DNA from: Bacteroidaceae bacterium
GTDB lineage: Bacteria > Bacteroidota > Bacteroidia > Bacteroidales > Bacteroidaceae
Length of the DNA: 64,000 nt
NCBI GenBank assembly: GCA_017461605.1
Contig: JAFTXN010000005.1
Span: forward strand, 124,001 to 188,000
Reading direction: 5' to 3'
The notes under the pieces: generated by a model
Told to the model about the DNA's origin: nothing
What the model saw: the letters and a program-made list of their open reading frames with translations, nothing else
Databases searched by the model: none
Made by a program: the position numbers and the translations under genes
Part shown: positions 26,370-35,314 of the stretch, piece after piece
Numbering within the stretch: position 1 is the stretch's first letter
Layout: each line of letters begins with the position of its first letter

Positions 26370-27452
26370 CTACACAAAGTCGTCACCCAACTGCATTTGG
26401 GCTTCGTTCACCAGTCGACGCACCAATGCAGGATCGTCGTTGGGACAGATTACGAGTACGTTGTCGCAGGCTGCCACCAGGTAGCCGTCGAGTCCGCGAA
26501 TGACAGCGGCTGTGCCCGACGGGAGGCGCACCAGGTTGTTTCGGCTGGCGGAGAACATGACACGCGAGTCGCAAATCACGGCATTGCCATCAGCGTCCTT
26601 GTCTTCCACTTGGTATAATTCGGGCCAGCATCCGATGTCGGCCCATCCGAAGGTACATTCGCGCACCACCACATTCTGTGAATTGCCAAGAATGGTGAGG
26701 TCCAGGCTGTTGTGTGTGGTCGACGGGTAGTGCCGAACGATGATGTCAAGTTCCTCCTGCGGTGTGAGCGGAGTGTCGGCGTCGTCTTGGCGCCCCATTG
26801 TGGGGATGAGCGTCTTGATGTGCTTGTTCATGGTACGCACGTTCCAGAGGAACAGACCGGTGTTCCAAAGAAACTCACCACTGTCGACAAACATACGGGC
26901 ATACTCTGCATTCGGTTTCTCGGTGAACGATTTCACCCGACACAGGTTGGCTGAAATCTCTTCACCACGCTGGATGTATCCGTATCCGGTGTTGGGTTCG
27001 GTGGCACGCACGCCGATGGCCAGGAATTCATCGTGGTCGTGTACATAACGGAAGGCGTCGCGCAGCTCTTGCTCGTACAGTTCCGTATCTACAATATATT
27101 GGTCCGCCGGAACAGCCATCACGGCAGCATCGGCATCGCGCACGGCGATATGTGCTGATGCGTGGGCCGCAGCCGGAGCGGTGGATAGTTGTACCGGCTC
27201 GGTCAGGATATTGGAGACCGGAAGCATGGGCAGCTGTTCGCTCACCAAGTCGGTATACTCGGCGAAGGTACTTATATATATGTGTGAGGTGGGTATAAAA
27301 CGCGATACGCGGTCGTATGTCTGCTGAAGCAAAGTTCGCCCGGTGCCGAAAAAGTCGAGAAACTGCTTGGGCTTGGCTTTGCGACTGCATGGCCACAAAC
27401 GTTTGCCGATTCCGCCGGCCATGATGATGCAGTAATTGTTGTAGTTCTCCAT
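26370..27452 (-). CDS. manC: Mannose-1-phosphate guanylyltransferase
   Basis: Makes GDP-mannose from mannose-1-phosphate and GTP, for GDP-fucose and surface polysaccharides. It has 360 residues, the single-domain form without the phosphomannose isomerase fusion. Seen: the nucleotidyltransferase signature IIMAGGIGKRLWPCSRKAKPKQF (parts of residues 8-32), AVPADQYIVDTE, and FTEKPNAEYA. Monocistronic, between a terminator and the divergent tRNA-Leu promoter region. Confidence 0.95.
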   Translation of the reverse strand: MENYNNYCIIMAGGIGKRLWPCSRKAKPKQFLDFFGTGRTLLQQTYDRVSRFIPTSHIYISTFAEYTDLVSEQLPMLPVSNILTEPVQLSTAPAAAHASAHIAVRDADAAVMAVPADQYIVDTELYEQELRDAFRYVHDHDEFLAIGVRATEPNTGYGYIQRGEEISANLCRVKSFTEKPNAEYARMFVDSGEFLWNTGLFLWNVRTMNKHIKTLIPTMGRQDDADTPLTPQEELDIIVRHYPSTTHNSLDLTILGNSQNVVVRECTFGWADIGCWPELYQVEDKDADGNAVICDSRVMFSASRNNLVRLPSGTAAVIRGLDGYLVAACDNVLVICPNDDPALVRRLVNEAQMQLGDDFV

Positions 27453-27556
27453 ATCAGTAAAGATTTATGCAGGGCTAATATAGTTAATAAATGCCGGATA
27501 AAGGCATCTTCTTCTGATAAAAGAACGAAAAAACGTGCTTTTTGGTGTATCAACTC

Positions 27557-27586
27557 TTGTTTTTAAAGATTATTTCCTTACCTTTG
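27557..27586 (+). promoter_or_regulatory. Promoter of tRNA-Leu
   Basis: TTG (27557-27559), a 19-base spacer and TACCTTTG (27579-27586), about 88 bases before the mature tRNA. Confidence 0.75.
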
Positions 27587-27673
27587 CACCGCATTAACGC
27601 TTCACAGGGTTCTCCATAAGGCGTATGGAAACTTCGGTTTTGCGACTGGAGAAACGGGGAAGCACGATGCGAA

Positions 27674-27755
27674 GCCCAGATGGCGGAATCGGTAGACGCG
27701 CTGGTCTCAAACACCAGTGGGGCAACCCGTGCCGGTTCGACCCCGGCTCTGGGTA
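27674..27755 (+). tRNA. tRNA-Leu (anticodon CAA)
   Basis: The cloverleaf is readable: acceptor GCCCAGA paired with TCTGGGT, D arm with GGCGGAATCGGTAGACGC, anticodon stem CTGGT/ACCAG around loop CTCAAAC (anticodon CAA), a class II variable arm, and T arm GCCGGTTCGACCCCGGC. CCA is not encoded directly after the discriminator A. It has its own promoter and terminator. Confidence 0.97.
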
Positions 27756-27761
27756 CAACGA

Positions 27762-27800
27762 AAACAGGCGAGCAGATATTTCTGTTCGCCTGTTTCTTTT
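27762..27800 (+). terminator. Terminator of tRNA-Leu
   Basis: A 15-bp stem with one G-T pair (27762-27776 with 27781-27795), a 4-base loop and trailing CTTTTG, just after the tRNA. Confidence 0.85.
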
Positions 27801-27873
27801 GTGTGTATATCGTCGAGATGTGTCACGCTGCCCTTCGGAGTGGGCTGCGCCCCTCGCATGTGAAGGCGCAGGC

Positions 27874-29226
27874 TTACACCATAGGCAGTGAGTGGCCGTT
27901 GATTTTTCTGTAAAGGTCGAGGGCATAAACATCTGTCATGCCCGAAATATAGTCGAGCACTGCCATGATTCGCTCGTCCAATGTGTCGGCTTTCAGTTGG
28001 TACTGGTTGGATACCTGTCCCAGGAGCAGACGGCTGTAAGCCTTGTCCGGAGAAAGCACGGCCTCGGTCATGAGTTCGAGCAGTGTGTATATGATGCGAT
28101 AACCGGCGAGGTCGACATCGAGCACATCCTTCGAGCAGTAGATGCGTCCGCGAGCCACTTCTTCGCAACGGGTGTAGGCTTGGTGCAGCAGGGGTGGCAG
28201 GTGCTCGATGAGCGAGCCGGAGAATGTGCCGGCTAGGATTTCGGCTTCGTGGTCGACGAAGATACGCACGCAGGCCTGTTCCAAAGCGTTGATGACGCAC
28301 GAGCGGAAGTAAACAATGCGGTCGCCGGGATCGGTGTCGGTGGGGTAGGCTTCGCGCAGTGCTTTCTGCTGTTCGGGCGTGAAGAATGCAAGTAGCAAAT
28401 CGGCGGTTTCATCGATAGAAAGCAGGCGTAGCTTGTAGGCATCCTCGATGTCCATGATTTCGTAACAAATGTCGTCGGCTGCTTCCACGAGGTAAACCAA
28501 CGGGTGTCGGGCGTAGCGCACGCCGCTTCCGGCTTCGGAGGGCAGGCGAAGCATTCCCAGAGTGTCGGCAATGCGGCAGAAATCCTCCTCTTCGGGAGCA
28601 AAAAATCCGAACTTCGACTTCCTGCCGGCCAGTTGCGAACTGTAAGGATATTTAGCGATGGCGGCCAACGTGGAATAGGTCATCACGAAGCCTCCCTTGC
28701 GGCGGCCGTTGAAGCGGTGTGTGAGCAGGCGAAACGTGTTCGCGTTTCCATCGAAGTGCGTGATGTCCTGCCAAGTGTCCCGGCGGAGCTTGTTTTCGCC
28801 CTCTTCATCCGGATGGAGGAGCAGACCTTTTCCCTCGGCGAAATAGCTGCGTATGGCTCGCTCTCCGCTGTGCCCGAATGGCGGATTGCCCATGTCGTGT
28901 GCCAGGCAGGCGGCCGAAACAATGGCGCCTATGGCATGAATTTCGGTCTCGGCCAGTTCGGGATGGCGCACCACGAGTTCGCAAGCCACGTCCGCACCCA
29001 GCGAACGCCCCACGCTCGAAACCTCAAGGCTGTGTGTGAGGCGGTTGTGCACAAATACGCTGCCCGGAAGTGGGAATACCTGCGTCTTGTTTTGCATTCG
29101 GCGGAAGGCAGCTGAGAATATGAGGCGGTCGAAGTCGCGTTGGAACTCCGTGCGTCGCTCGGCCAAGGGTGATTGTGAACCCTCCTTGCCCAAACGTTGG
29201 GATGAGATGAGTTGTTTCCAATTCAT
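27874..29226 (-). CDS. dgt: dGTP triphosphohydrolase
   Basis: HD-domain enzyme that hydrolyses dGTP (or dNTPs in some homologues) to the nucleoside and tripolyphosphate. The product has 450 residues. The HD motif is split in the normal way: RLTHSLEV (His65) and [14 protein letters not shown]. The N-terminal [21 protein letters not shown] is diagnostic. It is divergent from dut across a short gap, so two nucleotide-pool genes stand back to back. -7 box at 29280-29273. Confidence 0.95.
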   Translation of the reverse strand: MNWKQLISSQRLGKEGSQSPLAERRTEFQRDFDRLIFSAAFRRMQNKTQVFPLPGSVFVHNRLTHSLEVSSVGRSLGADVACELVVRHPELAETEIHAIGAIVSAACLAHDMGNPPFGHSGERAIRSYFAEGKGLLLHPDEEGENKLRRDTWQDITHFDGNANTFRLLTHRFNGRRKGGFVMTYSTLAAIAKYPYSSQLAGRKSKFGFFAPEEEDFCRIADTLGMLRLPSEAGSGVRYARHPLVYLVEAADDICYEIMDIEDAYKLRLLSIDETADLLLAFFTPEQQKALREAYPTDTDPGDRIVYFRSCVINALEQACVRIFVDHEAEILAGTFSGSLIEHLPPLLHQAYTRCEEVARGRIYCSKDVLDVDLAGYRIIYTLLELMTEAVLSPDKAYSRLLLGQVSNQYQLKADTLDERIMAVLDYISGMTDVYALDLYRKINGHSLPMV

Positions 29227-29272
29227 GGATGTGGAATATCGGGAAGTGTATCGATGAATTTGTTCGTTGCTG

Positions 29273-29280
29273 CAAATTTA
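29273..29280 (-). promoter_or_regulatory. -7 element of dgt
   Basis: TAAATTTG on the minus strand, 47 bases before dgt. No clear -33 partner. Confidence 0.55.
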
Positions 29281-29344
29281 GAACAAAATACCGCGCAGAC
29301 TTGCTTTTTCGCACAAAACAACAATCAATATACGGGATTTTCCT

Positions 29345-29352
29345 TATTTTTG
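29345..29352 (+). promoter_or_regulatory. -7 element of the dut operon
   Basis: TATTTTTG on the plus strand, divergent from the dgt box 65 bases away. It supports a start for dut at 29388 or 29409 and rules out the longer upstream reading. Confidence 0.55.
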
Positions 29353-29408
29353 CCCATTACTTGTGTACGCGCACACGTATTATAATAATGTATAAACATT
29401 CGGTGAAA

Positions 29409-29843
29409 ATGAAAATCAACATACTGAATCGCTCTCACCATGCCCTGCCTTCCTACGCCACACTGCTGAGCGCGGGCATGGACCTTCGTGCCAATCTGGA
29501 TGCCCCCATCACGCTTCGTCCCTTGGAGCGCAGACTCATACCGACCGGTCTGAGCATCGCCCTGCCCGAGGGCTATGAGGCGCAAGTGCGGCCGCGTTCC
29601 GGCTTAGCACTGAAGAAAGGCATCGGAGTGCTCAATGCTCCCGGTACCATCGATGCCGATTATCGCGGAGAGATTGGCGTGATTCTCATCAACCTCTCGC
29701 AAGAAGATTTCGTGGTAAATGATGGCGAACGTATCGCACAGATGGTCGTGGCCAAGCACGAAACGGTGGAGTGGGTTCCCGTGGAAGAACTCGACGACAC
29801 CGAGCGCGGTGCCGGAGGTTTCGGGCACACAGGTCGCCAATAG
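29409..29843 (+). CDS. dut: dUTP diphosphatase
   Basis: Trimeric dUTPase that makes dUMP and keeps uracil out of DNA. The product has 144 residues from [21 protein letters not shown], which aligns with the usual N-terminus; a Met seven codons earlier (29388) is also possible. Motifs: [45 protein letters not shown] and the C-terminal [10 protein letters not shown] arm. It leads a four-gene run with a TPR lipoprotein, DUF4292 and an EnvC-like protein, an order I recognise from other Bacteroidales. Confidence 0.96.
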   Translation: MKINILNRSHHALPSYATLLSAGMDLRANLDAPITLRPLERRLIPTGLSIALPEGYEAQVRPRSGLALKKGIGVLNAPGTIDADYRGEIGVILINLSQEDFVVNDGERIAQMVVAKHETVEWVPVEELDDTERGAGGFGHTGRQ

Positions 29844-29885
29844 CATTTCAGAAAATATCTGCCGAAATTTCAAAAACGAACTCCC

Positions 29886-31700
29886 ATGCTCCGTCGTTCT
29901 TCATTGTTGCAAGTGGTTGCTACGCTGGTTGCCCTGTTTCTGGCAACGGGGTGTGGCAATTATGCCGTGCGTCGTGGGCTGCCCGTGGTGAGTGAGAATT
30001 TGGCAGAGCAGGCTCGGCGCAATCTCGGATACGAGGCCCGACGCTGTTATGACGCGCTCTACCTCGAGTCGGTGCGTCAGCGCGAACGCGGAAGGTATGA
30101 CGCGCAATACGACTTGCTTCATGCTGCGCTCGAAATCAATCCGCAGGCTTCCGAGGCCCTTTTTGATTTGGCGCGACTGGAGCTGTCGTTTGGCGGATAC
30201 AGCGACTCGACCCACATACGCCGTGGCGACTCGTTGCTGCAGCGAGCCGTGGCTTTGGAGCCGGGCAACCGATATTACAAAGAGATGCTGGGCGAACTGA
30301 TGGCCGAGCGAGGAGATTTGGATGGCGCCATAGCTATCTACGAGAGCCTGGTGCGCGATTACGGAGGCACCGAGCCGCTTCTCACACTTGTCGGCCTTTA
30401 TGAGGAAAAGTCCGACTACGATGGCGCAATCCGTGCGCTCAATCGGCTACAGACTCTGGAAGGACGTACAGAGGCTTACAGTCTTGAGAAGTTCAAGATA
30501 TATATTCAGAAAGGGGATACAGAACATGCTTATGCCGAGATAGAAGCACTTTGTGCCGAGTTTCCGATCGATTTGCGGTATCGCGTGCTTTTGGGAGACC
30601 TCTACCGAGAATACGGACACCACGAAATGGCTTTGGCCATCTATCGCGATGTTTTGACGATGGAACCCGAAAACTCGTTGGCGCAGCAGTCGCTGTTGTC
30701 CTACTATCTGGAGACCGGCGAAGACTCTCTCTATCGTGCTACGGTGGACGATGTGGTGCTCAATTCCAATACGCGAAGTTCGGCGCGGGTCAAGGCGATG
30801 TATACATACGCCGCTGCAAGTATGCAGAAGTTTCCCGAGGACTCCACGCGCATCCGAAATCTTTTTAATAAGGCGCTGCAATTACCCCAGGAGGATAGAG
30901 GAGTGGCTGAACTCCGAGTGGAATATGCCAAACAGATGAACGAACCTTCGGATTCGCTTGCGGCAGCCTTGAAGCGCGTGTTGGAGATAGAGCCCGACTA
31001 TGGACGCTCGCGGCTGGAGCTTCTGCAACTCTTGGTGCGCCACAAGGACGATTCTGCAGCCATTAAGTTGTGTCGCGAAGGCCAGTTGTACGAACCGACA
31101 CAGGTGGTGTATTATTTCTACGAGGGCATCTTTCTTTACCAACTGGATGACAAAAAAGCAGCGTTGGATGCTCTGCAGCGTGGAGCGTCTTACGTGAATT
31201 CGGAAACCTATCCCGTGGTGGCTTCCGACCTTTACAGCACCATGGGAGACCTTCTTCACGATTTCGGACGCAATGACGAAGCATACGCAGCCTACGACTC
31301 TTCGCTTGTCTACAATCCCGACAACATCCTCTGCCTGAACAATTATGCCTACTTCCTCTCCCTGGAAGGCCGCAACCTAGACAAGGCGGCCGAGATGGCA
31401 CGCAGAGCTGTGCAGACCGAGCCTCACAATGCCACCTACCTGGACACGTATGCCTGGGTGCTGTTTGTGCAGCGCCACTACCAGCAGGCGAAAATCTACA
31501 TCGATGAGACGCTGAAGCACCTTGGCCCGGAGGACAATGATGCCGGCTTGTACGAACATGCCGGTGATATCTATTACAAATGCGGAGAGCGTGCGCAAGC
31601 TGTGGAATACTGGAGAAAAGCACTGGAATGCGCCACGGATGCCAAGCGGAAGGCGATGCTGAAAAAGAAGATACGAAACAAAAAATACTATGTGGGGTAA
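29886..31700 (+). CDS. TPR repeat lipoprotein
   Basis: 604 residues with lipobox LATGC (Cys23). Nearly the whole protein is tetratricopeptide repeats: YDLLHAALEINPQASEALFD, MALAIYRDVLTMEPENSLAQ, AYAAYDSSLVYNPDNILCLN, AEMARRAVQTEPHNATYLDT, AVEYWRKALECATDAK. It is probably an outer-membrane lipoprotein scaffold facing the periplasm. Its stop overlaps the upstream reading of the next gene, and the operon context suggests a shared envelope function with DUF4292 and EnvC-like proteins. No specific activity can be assigned. Confidence 0.88.
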   Translation: MLRRSSLLQVVATLVALFLATGCGNYAVRRGLPVVSENLAEQARRNLGYEARRCYDALYLESVRQRERGRYDAQYDLLHAALEINPQASEALFDLARLELSFGGYSDSTHIRRGDSLLQRAVALEPGNRYYKEMLGELMAERGDLDGAIAIYESLVRDYGGTEPLLTLVGLYEEKSDYDGAIRALNRLQTLEGRTEAYSLEKFKIYIQKGDTEHAYAEIEALCAEFPIDLRYRVLLGDLYREYGHHEMALAIYRDVLTMEPENSLAQQSLLSYYLETGEDSLYRATVDDVVLNSNTRSSARVKAMYTYAAASMQKFPEDSTRIRNLFNKALQLPQEDRGVAELRVEYAKQMNEPSDSLAAALKRVLEIEPDYGRSRLELLQLLVRHKDDSAAIKLCREGQLYEPTQVVYYFYEGIFLYQLDDKKAALDALQRGASYVNSETYPVVASDLYSTMGDLLHDFGRNDEAYAAYDSSLVYNPDNILCLNNYAYFLSLEGRNLDKAAEMARRAVQTEPHNATYLDTYAWVLFVQRHYQQAKIYIDETLKHLGPEDNDAGLYEHAGDIYYKCGERAQAVEYWRKALECATDAKRKAMLKKKIRNKKYYVG

Positions 31701-31752
31701 TCATCGTCCGGCCTTGGGTCGGGTGATAATATCTCGGAAGAAAGAAACATCT

Positions 31753-32601
31753 ATGATGAAACTGAGAAAAATCACAAGCCTGATAGGAGCTTTGTTGATG
31801 CTCCTGCTGATCACCGGATGCCGTTCGGGAGAAAATGCTTCGAGAGGTGAGAATGCCGGAAGCCTTGCCACTTCCGCCGAAGCCTATAAGCAGAAAGTGC
31901 AAGCCAATGCGCAGACATCGCAAACGCTTACGGCACGCATCAAGATGACGGTCAACCTCTCGGGCAACGATGTCAGCGTCAACGGAACGCTTCGCATGAA
32001 GCGCGACGACGTGGTGCAACTTTCGGCTACGGTGCTTGGCATGGAGGTGGGTCGCGTCGAGTTTTCGCCCGACGATGTGCTCATCATCGACCGCTTCAAC
32101 GGCCAATATGTGCGTGCCTCTTACGATCGCGTGAGCTTCTTGCGCAATGCCGGCCTCAACTTCTACGCACTTCAGGCCCTATTTTGGAACGAGCTCTTTG
32201 TGCCGGGCGAGAAGTCTGTGAGCACTTCATCCCTTCAGCGCTTCAAGAGTTCGGTTTCGGGCAGTCACACCCTGCTGCAGCTGGACGATGCGCCGAAATT
32301 GAACTATCGCTTCCTGACCATCACCGAGTCGGCCTCCATCAATCGCCTCACGGTGGAGAACAAAGAGGGTGCGCACAAGGGGCAGCTCACATGGAAGTAT
32401 GATGATTTCACTTCGTTGAACGGAAAACCCTTCCCCACGCAGATGTCTGTGAACGTGACCGGTGTGGGTAAGGATGCCGGTCTCGTCATTACGCTCAGTC
32501 GACTCGAAAATGCCACCAACTGGCAGCCGCACACCACCCCCTCGGCCAAATATCAGGAGCGCGACGCCGACACGCTGTTCCGTCGCTTGCTTGGCATGTG
32601 A
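31753..32601 (+). CDS. DUF4292 lipoprotein (LolA/LolB-like fold)
   Basis: 282 residues. The start at 31753 (MMKLRKITSLIGALLMLLLITGC) gives a lipobox ITGC; an upstream Met at 31690 would overlap the previous gene. The body matches DUF4292: TARIKMTVNLSGNDVSVNGT, then VVQLSATVLGMEVGRVEFSPDDVLIIDR, then the strand-rich LTWKYDDFTSLNGKPFP. The family is thought to have a LolA/LolB-like half-barrel, which suggests lipid or lipoprotein handling, but this is unproven. Confidence 0.85.
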   Translation: MMKLRKITSLIGALLMLLLITGCRSGENASRGENAGSLATSAEAYKQKVQANAQTSQTLTARIKMTVNLSGNDVSVNGTLRMKRDDVVQLSATVLGMEVGRVEFSPDDVLIIDRFNGQYVRASYDRVSFLRNAGLNFYALQALFWNELFVPGEKSVSTSSLQRFKSSVSGSHTLLQLDDAPKLNYRFLTITESASINRLTVENKEGAHKGQLTWKYDDFTSLNGKPFPTQMSVNVTGVGKDAGLVITLSRLENATNWQPHTTPSAKYQERDADTLFRRLLGM

Positions 32602-32658
32602 TGCTTCGGCAAAAACAACCACTGAAAGAACAATCTCCCACTCCCATATATAATAAAT

Positions 32659-34053
32659 ATGTATCCGTCGCACAAAACTTCTACCTTCCGTTTCCTTTTG
32701 CTGGCATTGCTGACGCTGTTTGTCCTGAGCGGTGTGGCGCAGACCAATCGCAACATACGCAAATTGCAGTCGCAGCAAGCTGTGTTGAAGAGGCAGATAG
32801 CCGAGTCCGAACAGCTCTTGCGTAGCAACAAGAAGGACGTACGTTCTCAGTTGAGCAATCTGGAATTACTCAACTCGCAGATCAACACCCAGCAGCAGTA
32901 TGTGGAGGGCATGCAGGGGCAGGTCGATTCGCTCGACCGCAGCATAGCCGTGCTGCAGAGGCAGTTGGAAGTGTTGCAAAGCGAACTGACGGAGTGTAAG
33001 CGCAAGTATCATCGTTCGGTGATGTATATGTATCGCAACCGATTGGTTCACAACAAACTCATGTTCATCTTTTCGGCCCACAACTTCCGTGAGATGTTTC
33101 GCCGCACGCGCTACATGATGGAGTATGCCAAGTATCAGCGTGCGCAGGGTGAGATCGTGAAACGCAAGGAGGCGGCAGTGCGCGACAAGCGTGCCGCGCT
33201 GTTGGCTGCCAAGGCAGAGAAAAATGCCCTGTTGCAGCAAGGGCGCACCGAGCAAGCCAAGCTCGAAACGCAGAAGGGCGAGCGCGAAGCCATGGTGGCC
33301 GAGCTGAACAAGCAGCAGGCGCAGTTGCAGAGCACCATCAACGAGCGTAAGAAGAAGTACAGCGCACTCAACGCTCGCATCGAGCAGCTCATTCAGCAGG
33401 AGATTGCTGCGGCCGAACGTCGGCGCAAGGAGGCAGAAGCACGCCGCAAGCGTGAACGCGAAGAGCGAGAGCGCAAGGAGCGTGCCGAGCGCGAACGGCG
33501 TGAACGTGAGGCGCGTGCCAAGAAGAATCGCCGCAATTCGGGCGGCAACAACAATCGCTCTTCGGCATCTGCGGGTGCCGGTTCGGGTGGTGCAACGGCA
33601 ACTCCGCGATTTAACGCGCCCGATGATGCCGACCGCGCACTGAGCAGCAATTTTGCCGCCAACCGCGGACGCCTGCCGGTGCCCATCACTGGTTCCTACG
33701 TCATATCCAGCCGTTACGGGCAATATGCCGTTGAAGGTCTGAAGGGCGTGCAGCTCGACAACAAGGGCATCAACATCACCGGCCGGCAGGGAGCGCAGGC
33801 CCGTTGCGTCTTTGATGGAGAAGTGTCCGCCGTGTTTGCATTTGGCGGCATGAAGAATGTGATTGTTCGCCACGGCAGTTACATCACAGTCTATTGCAAC
33901 TTGTCGTCCGTCTCGGTGCGTCAGGGGCAGAAGGTAAGCACGCGGCAGACGCTCGGCACCGTTGCACCCGATGGTTCCGGCAACTGCACACTCCACTTCC
34001 AGCTACGCAAAGAGACCAACAAGCTCAATCCCGAAGTCTGGATTGCTCGCTGA
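32659..34053 (+). CDS. envC: EnvC-like murein hydrolase activator (degenerate LytM domain)
   Basis: 464 residues with a signal peptide (ends LSGVAQ). A long coiled coil (about 22-280, e.g. RKLQSQQAVLKRQIAESEQL) runs into a Lys/Arg/Glu-rich stretch, then a Ser/Gly/Asn linker, then a C-terminal LytM/M23 domain (about 345-464). The zinc-site residues are missing: the usual HxGxDI is LDNKGINI, and the usual HLHFE is TLHFQ. This is what E. coli EnvC shows, which activates amidases rather than cutting peptidoglycan. It is last gene of the dut operon and probably acts in cell separation. The symbol reflects similarity only. Confidence 0.87.
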   Translation: MYPSHKTSTFRFLLLALLTLFVLSGVAQTNRNIRKLQSQQAVLKRQIAESEQLLRSNKKDVRSQLSNLELLNSQINTQQQYVEGMQGQVDSLDRSIAVLQRQLEVLQSELTECKRKYHRSVMYMYRNRLVHNKLMFIFSAHNFREMFRRTRYMMEYAKYQRAQGEIVKRKEAAVRDKRAALLAAKAEKNALLQQGRTEQAKLETQKGEREAMVAELNKQQAQLQSTINERKKKYSALNARIEQLIQQEIAAAERRRKEAEARRKREREERERKERAERERREREARAKKNRRNSGGNNNRSSASAGAGSGGATATPRFNAPDDADRALSSNFAANRGRLPVPITGSYVISSRYGQYAVEGLKGVQLDNKGINITGRQGAQARCVFDGEVSAVFAFGGMKNVIVRHGSYITVYCNLSSVSVRQGQKVSTRQTLGTVAPDGSGNCTLHFQLRKETNKLNPEVWIAR

Positions 34054-34101
34054 CATAAGCTGTCGGGGGCTTGAGATATGCCACCGCATGGCGCGAATTT
34101 C

Positions 34102-34200
34102 TACAAGGCGTTCTGAAAATTCTGCAAGCACTGCAGAATTTTCAGAACGCCTTGTAAATTTTTGCGGTTTCATCGGGCGTTTTTGGTGCAAAGTGTCAGG
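34102..34200 (+). repeat. Family A hairpin element with conserved tail, upstream of tlpA
   Basis: A perfect 25-bp inverted repeat (34102-34126 with 34132-34156) with loop AGCAC contains the core CTGCAAGCACTGCAG and the arm ACAAGGCGTTCTGAAAATT, and is followed by AATTTTT. The tail GGGCGTTTTTGGTGCAAAGTGTCAGG covers 34175-34200 (key part CAAAGTGTCAGG). It could terminate the dut operon. The 34054-34420 gap otherwise holds the tlpA promoter and no gene. Confidence 0.88.
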
Positions 34201-34385
34201 ATTTTCCGGTGGCTCTTCTTCGTTTCTCTACTGCTGTTTCTGAACCTTTTTCCGCCTTCTCCATTCGTGTCGACACCGATGTCGTCTCCTCACGTCCCAT
34301 TTTCAGCCCTCGGCACCCAATGACTGCAGCCGTAAAATTATGTAAAATTAACCACGTTGGTATATGTGATTTCGCGCTATTTACA

Positions 34386-34393
34386 TACATTTG
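34386..34393 (+). promoter_or_regulatory. -7 element of the tlpA operon
   Basis: TACATTTG followed by CACC, 28 bases before the start codon. A TTG at 34357-34359 is rather far (26-base spacing). Confidence 0.6.
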
Positions 34394-34420
34394 CACCCTA
34401 ACATCGTAAAAATTAAAGAT

Positions 34421-35296
34421 ATGAAACGTAATTTTCTTGTAATGGCAGTGCTTTTCTTGCTTGCCACAACAGCAGCTTTTGCGCAGCTTCCCTCTGTGAC
34501 GCTAAAGAGTATGGACGGCAAGGAAGTCAATACAGCCACGCTTAACAACGGAGGCAAACCTTTTATCATCAGTTTCTTCGCTACCTGGTGCAAGCCCTGT
34601 AATCGCGAACTCGATGCCATCAATGAGGTGTATCCCGACTGGCAGGAAGAGACCGGTGTGAAGGTAATTGCCATCTCCATCGACCAGGCTCAGAACATCA
34701 ACAAGGTGAAACCTCTGGTCGACGGCAAAGGTTGGGAATACGAGGTGTTGCTCGACCCGAACAGTGATTTCCGTCGTGCGATGGGTGTAAACCTCATCCC
34801 CCATGTGTTCATCATCGACGGCAATGGTAAGATCGTTGAGTCGCGTAGCGGTTACACCGAAGGCGGTGAGGCGCATCTCATCGAGAAAGTGCGCGAGATT
34901 CTTGCGGCCGGTGGCAACGCTGATGTGAAGCCCGCTTGCAAGAACAAGGGTGGCCAGTGCCAAGGCGCAGGTGCCGCTTGTCCCGGTGAGAAGCCCGCTT
35001 GCGGCAATGGACAGCCCGAGTGTAAGGGTGGTCAGCCCGGTTGCCCCGGCGAAAAGCCCGCTTGCAAGAATGGTGATCGCAAGTGCAAGGACGGTCAGTC
35101 CGGTTGTCCCGAAGGGAAGCCTGCTTGCAAGAACGGCGATCGCAAGTGCAAAGAGGGGCAGTGCAAGTGCAAGGATGGCGAGTGCAAGTGCGAAAAGTGC
35201 AAGGGCCAATGCAAGAATGGCGAACGTCAATGCAAGAACGGCGAGCGTAAGTGCAAGGAAGGACAGCAGTGTCCCGAATGTCCTCGTAACAAATAA
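34421..35296 (+). CDS. tlpA: TlpA-type thioredoxin with 21-cysteine repetitive C-terminal tail
   Basis: 291 residues. The start at 34421 gives signal peptide MKRNFLVMAVLFLLATTAAFAQ. Residues 23-163 are a complete TlpA/ResA-like thioredoxin domain: SFFATWCKPCNRE (CKPC at 57-60), cis-Pro127 in LIPHVF, and FIIDGNGKIVE. Residues of about 166-291 are a low-complexity tail with 21 cysteines. It starts with imperfect 21-residue repeats (for example PACKNGDRKCKDGQSGCPEG) and ends in 7-residue repeats (CKNGERQ, CKNGERK). Spacing such as CKCKDGECKCEKC recalls metallothioneins. I infer a periplasmic redox protein that binds soft metals or carries many thiols. First gene of a three-gene operon. Confidence 0.88.
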   Translation: MKRNFLVMAVLFLLATTAAFAQLPSVTLKSMDGKEVNTATLNNGGKPFIISFFATWCKPCNRELDAINEVYPDWQEETGVKVIAISIDQAQNINKVKPLVDGKGWEYEVLLDPNSDFRRAMGVNLIPHVFIIDGNGKIVESRSGYTEGGEAHLIEKVREILAAGGNADVKPACKNKGGQCQGAGAACPGEKPACGNGQPECKGGQPGCPGEKPACKNGDRKCKDGQSGCPEGKPACKNGDRKCKEGQCKCKDGECKCEKCKGQCKNGERQCKNGERKCKEGQQCPECPRNK

Positions 35297-35314
35297 GCCA
35301 TTCACCGAATGACT

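Noticed and set aside
32659-34053. Active M23 metallopeptidase
   Set aside because: Both zinc-binding motifs are altered, so the activator (EnvC-like) reading is preferred.
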